The translations under genes were made by a program, and so were the position numbers. Of a stretch of 64,000 bases of DNA, positions 59,182 to 64,000 are shown one piece after another. The notes beneath the pieces are model-generated. The model had not been told where the DNA came from and did not search any database. It saw only the letters and a program-made list of their open reading frames with translations. The stretch lies in the NCBI RefSeq assembly GCF_007096635.1, contig NZ_VKAA01000004.1, positions 248,001-312,000 on the forward strand, given 5' to 3'. The DNA is from Mycolicibacterium sp. 018/SC-01/001. Lineage in GTDB: Bacteria; Actinomycetota; Actinomycetes; Mycobacteriales; Mycobacteriaceae. Position 1 is the stretch's first letter. Each line of letters opens with the position of its first letter.

Positions 59182-59954
59182 GGCAGGTCGAACGGCAGCG
59201 TGACGCCGGTGTGCGGCAGGCAGTGGGTGCAGGTGCGCTCGGCGGCGACGTTCGCGATCGCCTCGTGCACCAGCTGTTTGAACGGCACCAGATTGCGCTC
59301 GAATTCGGCGAACACGTCCACCGCCGTCACCCCATGCCCCGATTCGATGCCCGCATCCAGATCGGTCACCAGAGCGATTGCCGCATAACACATCTCGAGT
59401 TCGCGGGCGAGCACAGCCTCCGGGTAGCCGGTCATGTTGACCAACCGGAAACCCTGACCTGCGAACCACCGACTCTCCGCCCGCGTGGAAAAGCGTGGCC
59501 CCTGGATCACGACCATCGTGCCGCCGTCGACGACGTCGGGCAGCTCGGTCACCGCGGCGCGCAGCGTCGGGCAGTACGGATCGGCGAACCCGACGTGGAT
59601 GCCGCCGGAATCGAAGTACGTGTCTTTGCGCGCCGACGTGCGGTCGACGAGTTGATCGGGCACCACCATCGCACCGGGCCCCAACGCAGGATCGAGACTG
59701 CCCACCGCACACGGGCCGAAGATGCGCCGGACTCCCAATGCACGCAACGCCCACATGTTGGCCCGGTAGGGCACGGTGTGTGGCGAGAACTCGTGATTCG
59801 TGCCGTGGCGCGGCAGGAAGGCGACCTCGTGGTCGCCGACCGTTCCGACCGTGATCGCTGCACTGGGTGCGCCGTAGGGGGTGTCCAGATTGACGGTCCG
59901 CGCGTCGGGACCGAAGAACGAATAGAACCCGCTGCCGCCGATCACTCCCAGCAC
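59178..59954 (-). CDS. pnp: 5'-Methylthioadenosine phosphorylase
   Basis: 258 residues. Phosphorolysis of methylthioadenosine to adenine and methylthioribose 1-phosphate (methionine salvage). LGVIGGSGFYSFFGPD, FLPRHGTNHEFSPHTVPYR (phosphate-binding), IQGPRFSTRAESRW and NMTGYPEAVLARELEMCYAA are the family blocks. C-terminal cysteines CTHC occur near the end. GTG start. Equivalent to Rv0535. It precedes galE3 with a 4-nt overlap; SAM-dependent methyltransferases in the window would not produce MTA, so no local pathway link is implied. Confidence 0.95.
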   Translation of the reverse strand: MLGVIGGSGFYSFFGPDARTVNLDTPYGAPSAAITVGTVGDHEVAFLPRHGTNHEFSPHTVPYRANMWALRALGVRRIFGPCAVGSLDPALGPGAMVVPDQLVDRTSARKDTYFDSGGIHVGFADPYCPTLRAAVTELPDVVDGGTMVVIQGPRFSTRAESRWFAGQGFRLVNMTGYPEAVLARELEMCYAAIALVTDLDAGIESGHGVTAVDVFAEFERNLVPFKQLVHEAIANVAAERTCTHCLPHTGVTLPFDLP

Positions 59955-60091
59955 TCACCACTCCTCACGTCGACGGACACTGGGGCCCATTGTGGTGCAT
60001 CGCTGCGACCCGTCGTCCATGACGTTGCTGTGACGTCCGGGGGCCGGCCGGTGGGACGCACGTCGCAAGCGTGCAGTCTGACCGCAACGCT

Positions 60092-63000
60092 ATGCGGCCC
60101 ACCATGTCGAGACCCCGGAGCTGGATCGCCGTCCTCGTCGGCATCGCCGGGGTGGTGAGCGCCCTCGCTCTCCCGTTCGCCCCCGTCGTCGCGCAGACGA
60201 CGACCCTCACCTGGCCCGCCCCGGGCAGGCCGGCGGTGTCGAGCACGGTGCTGACCGTGCCCTATCGCCCGCTGAACCTCACGGCCTCGCTGCCGTGTCC
60301 GGTGTTGCGGGCAGCTGCCGCGCAGACGGGACCGGTCACGGTCCTGAGCACAGGCGACGGCGGGCTGACGGTGACCGGCAGCCCCGGCAGCGTCCTGCTC
60401 CGGACCGGCGAGGAGTCCGAGACGATCACGGTTCCCCCGGCCCCGGCGGACTGCCGGGTCACCGTCGAGGCGGGACCGTCGGGACTCTCGGTGGTACACG
60501 TCGACGGGCACGTCATCCACCTCGGCGAACAGCCGGTACCGGAGGTGTTCGAGCTGCGCACCGACCTGGATCCCACCAGCACGCTCGGACTGTCGGTGAC
60601 GGCGGTGATCGGTGGCCCGTTCGGCACGACTCCGACGACGGCGAAGGCGGTGCTCGTTGCCGTGCAGCTGCTGTGCGCCGCTGCAGCGCTGCTGCTGCTG
60701 CTGAGTGGACGTCTCCGGCGGCCCCGTCTTCGCCGGAGCCGGCTGTGGTGGATCGACGCCGCGGTGATCGCGATCCTGTGCGGGTGGGCCGTCATCGGCC
60801 CGCTCGCCGTCGACGACGGCTGGGCCACGACGATCGCCCGGACCATCGCCGCGACCGGCGACCCCGGAAACTACTACCGCTGGTGGAACGCAGCCGAAGT
60901 CCCGTTCGCGCTCAGTGAGGAGCTGCTCGCCCCGCTGACGCGGATCAGCCTCGCCCCGCTGTGGCTGCGCGTCCCCAGCACCCTGCTCGCGATCGCCACG
61001 TGGTTCGCGCTCAGTCGCGGCGTACTCGGCGCGGCCCTGCCACGGCACACCGGCCGCGTGCGAGTGCTCGCCGCGCTCTGCCTGCTCGTCACCTGGCTGC
61101 CGTTCAACCTCGGCACACGCCCCGAATCCTTCGTGGCGCTCGGCGTCACCGCGGCACTCGCGCTGGCCTGGCGAACATGCGGACCGGCGGGGCTCGGCCT
61201 GCTGGCACTCGCCGTCGCGCTGACCGTGCCGATCAGCCCCACCGGCGTGCTCGTCGCCGCCCCGATCCTGGTCTTCGCCGACCGCCTGCGGGCCGCCGCG
61301 CGCGCCCAACCGACTGCAGCTCGCGGCTGTGCTCGCATCCGTGTGCTGCGTCGGCGCCGTCACGCTCACCGTGATCTTCGCCGACCAGACCTGGGACGCG
61401 CTGGTCACAGCCACGCACTGGCACAACACATTCGGGCCGTCACTGCCGTGGTACGAGGAGCCGACGCGCTACCGCTATCTCCTGCAGGCCGACCAGCAGG
61501 GCAGCATGGCCAAGCGGCTCCCGATCCTCGTCATGATCGCGCTGCTACCGATTGCCGCCACGGCGGCTCTGCTGCGCCGCGACCGCTTGGGTGCGGCCGC
61601 GCTGCGCCTGACGGCGGTCGTGGTGGTCATGCTGGCGCTGTTCGCGACCGGCCCGTCGAAGTGGTCGTATCACTTCGGGGCCGGGGCCGGGGTGTTCGCC
61701 GCGTTCCTCACGGTGACGACCGTGCTGGTGGCGCGACGGGCCCGCAGTGCCGACCGCGTGCTCGCCGGGGCCGGTGCGATCGGCGCCGCGCTGCTGGTCG
61801 CGGCCACGGCGCTGGCGTTCGCCGGCCCGTCCGCGTGGTGGCTGCCCGCGCTCTACGACGTGCCGTGGGCGTCGTCGCCGATACGCCCCGCGGGCGTGCC
61901 CCTGGACAACCCGATGGTGTGGGCCGCGCTTCTCGCGGCGGGCGCAGTGCCACTCCTCGTCGTCCCCCACGCGCGGCCCGCAGCCCTGTTTGCCGCGGCG
62001 CCGGCGGTACTCGCCGTGGTGTCGTTCGGCACCGTGGTGGTCCTGCTGCTCGGCTCCTTCGCCGCAGCTCCCCTTAGGCGGTCGACGGGGTCGCTGGCAA
62101 TGGTCAACCTGCACCGGCTCGCCTCCACGCGCGTGTGCGGACTGGCCGACGACATCGAGCTGCTGCCGGACGGCGAAGTGTTGGCGGCGACCGAATCGGC
62201 CTCTCGCTCAGACGGTTTCGTCGCCGGCGGGGGTTACGTTCCCGGCGCACCGCCCCCTGATCCGCCAGGAACCGGTACGTCGACCTATCTGTGGGGCAGC
62301 CGCTCTCCGGGCCCGTCGGCCACGGGTGCGATCACCACCGGGTGGTTCTCCCTGCCATCGCTGACCCCGAATCTCGGCGTGGCCCTGTCGGTGTCGGGAC
62401 GCACCTCCGGCGGCAACTCATTGACCCTGGAGTTCGGGCGGGCCGACGGCAGCGCCGTCACGATCCTGGGCAGCAGCGCACCGGTCGATCGGCCCGCCTC
62501 CGACGAAGTGGCGACGCAACCGCTCTGGCGTTCGATCGGTGTCGACGCCGCCGAGGTGCCTGCAGGCGCGGACCGGGTCCGGGTGCACGCGGTGGACGGC
62601 CGGACCGATGAGCAGGGCTGGCTGGCGTTCACCGGGCCGCGGCTGCGCTCGACGATCCCGCTCACTGCGTTCCTGGCCGCCAACGGTCCCGTCCTGATCA
62701 GCTGGCCGCAGTCGTTCCTGTTCCCCTGCGTGCACAACATCGCGCAGGTCTCCGGCGGTCTGGCAGAGACGCCCCGAACGGTGATCGAATCTCCGCGCCC
62801 GTGGCTCACCGAAGACCGTGACCCCGCCGTCGGCGGGACCTTCGCCGGCCTGACCGGGTCCGCGGTGCTGGGCGAGATCCCCAGCCGGGTGATCGGACAC
62901 CCCGACCTCGACTGGGGCACGGTGCGCGTCGTCGACACCCGCTTCGAACGAGACTCGTATGCGCGCAACACCACTCGCACGACGGTCCGGGGTGTCGGCG

Positions 63001-63131
63001 CTACCGGACGCCGTCCTCGTCGTCGGTGTCCAGGTGCTGCGCCGCGGCGCGCCGCGCGCCGTCCCGGATCTCGAAGACGTCCGTGGCGAATCCGCCGATG
63101 GCATTGGCCACGTCGCGAACCGCGGTGGTGA
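60092..63131 (+). pseudogene. EmbC/A/B-like arabinosyltransferase, frameshifted
   Basis: The sequence encodes an Emb-type membrane arabinosyltransferase in two frames. Part 1 (60092 to about 61310): N-terminal helix, a beta-rich extracytoplasmic domain, then helices with the GT-C motif in PLAVDDGWATTIARTIAATG and FNLGTRPESFVALGVTAALA. Part 2 (from about 61312 to 63131, frame +1 relative): VLASVCCVGAVTLTVIFADQ, WHNTFGPSLPWYEEPTRYRY, several helices, then a carbohydrate-binding-like C-terminal region (PTSTYLWGS-type loop, LISWPQSFLFPCVHNI). The break is at CAACCGACTGCAG near 61306, where one extra or two missing bases restore the frame. The total length would be about 1000 residues, near the usual ~1090. 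Inactivation or a sequencing error cannot be separated here. The last ~40 residues overlap the next gene antisense. Confidence 0.82.
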
Positions 63132-63228
63132 TGATCGACGCGACCTCGCCGACCGCCGTCGCGCCCGCCCCGACGATCTCCTGCACCACGTCCTTGCTGA
63201 TCTCGCCCTTGCTGAGTCGGTCGTCCAT
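63001..63228 (-). CDS. Small helical protein, unknown
   Basis: 75 residues: [20 protein letters not shown], then an amphipathic stretch ([20 protein letters not shown]) and acidic C terminus (TDDEDGVR). The pattern resembles small regulator-like or phasin-like mycobacterial proteins, but I do not recognise a family. Its 3' part lies antisense to the tail of the emb-like gene. Divergent from menA by 41 bp. Confidence 0.6.
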   Translation of the reverse strand: MDDRLSKGEISKDVVQEIVGAGATAVGEVASIITTAVRDVANAIGGFATDVFEIRDGARRAAAQHLDTDDEDGVR

Positions 63229-63269
63229 GCGCTCAGTCTGCCACGGGGGGCACCTGCAAGACTGACGTC

Positions 63270-64000
63270 GTGGCGACATTCGGGCAATGGGTGGAAGGGG
63301 CGCGGCCACGCACGCTGCCCAACGCCGTGGCACCCGTGATCGCGGGCACCGGCGCCGCCGCGTGGCTCGACGCCGCGTCGTGGTGGAAAGCGTTGCTGGC
63401 GTTGCTCGTTGCGGTCGGGATGATCGTCGGCGTCAACTACGCCAACGACTACTCCGACGGCATCCGCGGCACCGACGACGTGCGCGCCGGCCCACTGCGA
63501 CTGGTCGGCTCGAAGCTCGCGGCACCGCGGGCAGTGCTGATCGCCGCGGTGGTGAGCCTCGCGGTCGGCGCGATCGCGGGGCTGGTGCTCGCGTGGTTCT
63601 CCGCACCGTGGCTGATCGCGGTCGGAGCTGCGTGCATCGCCGGCGCGTGGCTCTACACCGGCGGCTCCAAGCCCTACGGGTACCTCGGCTTCGGCGAGAT
63701 CGCGGTTTTCGTCTTCTTCGGGCTGGTCGCCGTGCTCGGCACCCAGTTCACGCAGGCGCTACGCATCGACGGGGTGGGCGTGGCGGCGGCCGTCGCGATG
63801 GGATGCCTGTCGTCAGCGGTGCTGGTGGCCAACAATCTGCGCGACATCCCGACCGACGCGCAGACCGGCAAGATCACCCTCGCCGTCCGACTCGGCGACG
63901 CGCGGACCCGGACGCTGTATCAGGCCCTGCTGATGGTGTGGGTCCTGCTCACGCTGGTGCTGTGCGTCATCGCGACGCCGGCCTGCGGTGCCGGCTATCT
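63270..64000 (+). CDS. menA: 1,4-Dihydroxy-2-naphthoate polyprenyltransferase, 3' end cut
   Basis: The visible 243 codons are the N-terminal and central part of MenA, a UbiA-type membrane prenyltransferase that attaches the polyprenyl chain to DHNA. First Asp-rich motif in [14 protein letters not shown] (about residues 57-70), [26 protein letters not shown] and the second motif in [20 protein letters not shown]; several membrane helices. GTG start at 63270. Equivalent to Rv0534c (about 292 residues), so about 50 residues are beyond the window. Confidence 0.95.
   Translation, partial: MATFGQWVEGARPRTLPNAVAPVIAGTGAAAWLDAASWWKALLALLVAVGMIVGVNYANDYSDGIRGTDDVRAGPLRLVGSKLAAPRAVLIAAVVSLAVGAIAGLVLAWFSAPWLIAVGAACIAGAWLYTGGSKPYGYLGFGEIAVFVFFGLVAVLGTQFTQALRIDGVGVAAAVAMGCLSSAVLVANNLRDIPTDAQTGKITLAVRLGDARTRTLYQALLMVWVLLTLVLCVIATPACGAGY

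Overview
The window is a high-GC actinobacterial chromosome segment. Its gene set and order match the mycobacterial menaquinone region (Rv0534c to Rv0566c in M. tuberculosis numbering) read in the opposite orientation. Extra genes absent from the tubercle bacillus lie between the conserved blocks (gene order recalled, not searched), which suggests a rapidly growing Mycolicibacterium. Support includes many GTG starts, 1- to 4-nt stop/start overlaps (GTGA, ATGA, TGATG), -10 boxes placed 6-8 nt before start codons as expected for leaderless mRNAs, a MenJ-type quinone reductase, MgtA-type mannosyltransferase, an EmbC-like protein, a DUF3349 pair and a KstR-type operator.

Layout. 1-9.6 kb is accessory: a truncated ABC exporter, a membrane protein, an orphan tricarboxylate-binding protein, a six-gene XRE regulator/EthD/AKR/SDR/SnoaL/SDR run with a divergent SDR, a lipoprotein and a YkuD-type enzyme. 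9.7-16.5 kb is the conserved tRNA-Tyr, yajQ, gpsA, htpX, grcC1, menJ block with two tandem secreted paralogues. 16.6-20.5 kb holds a TRIC-type channel, an M20 amidohydrolase with an internal deletion, a DODA-type dioxygenase and an esterase. 20.6-32 kb carries menG, mgtA, menD, a bpoC-type hydrolase and menC, plus a DUF559 nuclease-like gene bracketed by palindromic repeats and a GlxA/DJ-1 pair. 32-36 kb has a SOUL protein and two divergent acyl-CoA synthetases, one under a KstR-like site. 36-39 kb is a four-gene overlapping operon (GT2, acyl-CoA dehydrogenase-like, PIG-L deacetylase, NodS-like methyltransferase). 39-46 kb holds menB, menE and, inverted between two DUF3349 copies, the Rv0544c-like gene and pitA. 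46-50 kb is an Asp23/Gls24 envelope-stress operon ending in a phospholipase D-like gene and CsbD, behind a SigF-like promoter. 51.6-55 kb is a second overlapping operon (GT2, DUF2064, methyltransferase, cytochrome b/molybdopterin oxidoreductase, membrane protein). 55-64 kb has a two-component system, an NPD-like oxygenase, an epimerase, MTA phosphorylase, a frameshifted emb-like gene and menA.

Functionally, eight menaquinone genes (menA, B, C, D, E, G, J and the menH-like bpoC) plus the prenyl synthase grcC1 are spread over about 50 kb, so most of the respiratory quinone pathway is encoded here. Other recurring themes are the cell envelope (MgtA, GT2 enzymes, emb-like, Asp23 cluster, YkuD) and lipid or steroid metabolism (FadDs). 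Three families of palindromic or hairpin repeats sit in intergenic spaces. The strongest candidates for undescribed biology are the two 4-nt-overlap operons at 36-39 kb and 51.6-55 kb and the palindromic repeat family that flanks the DUF559 gene.
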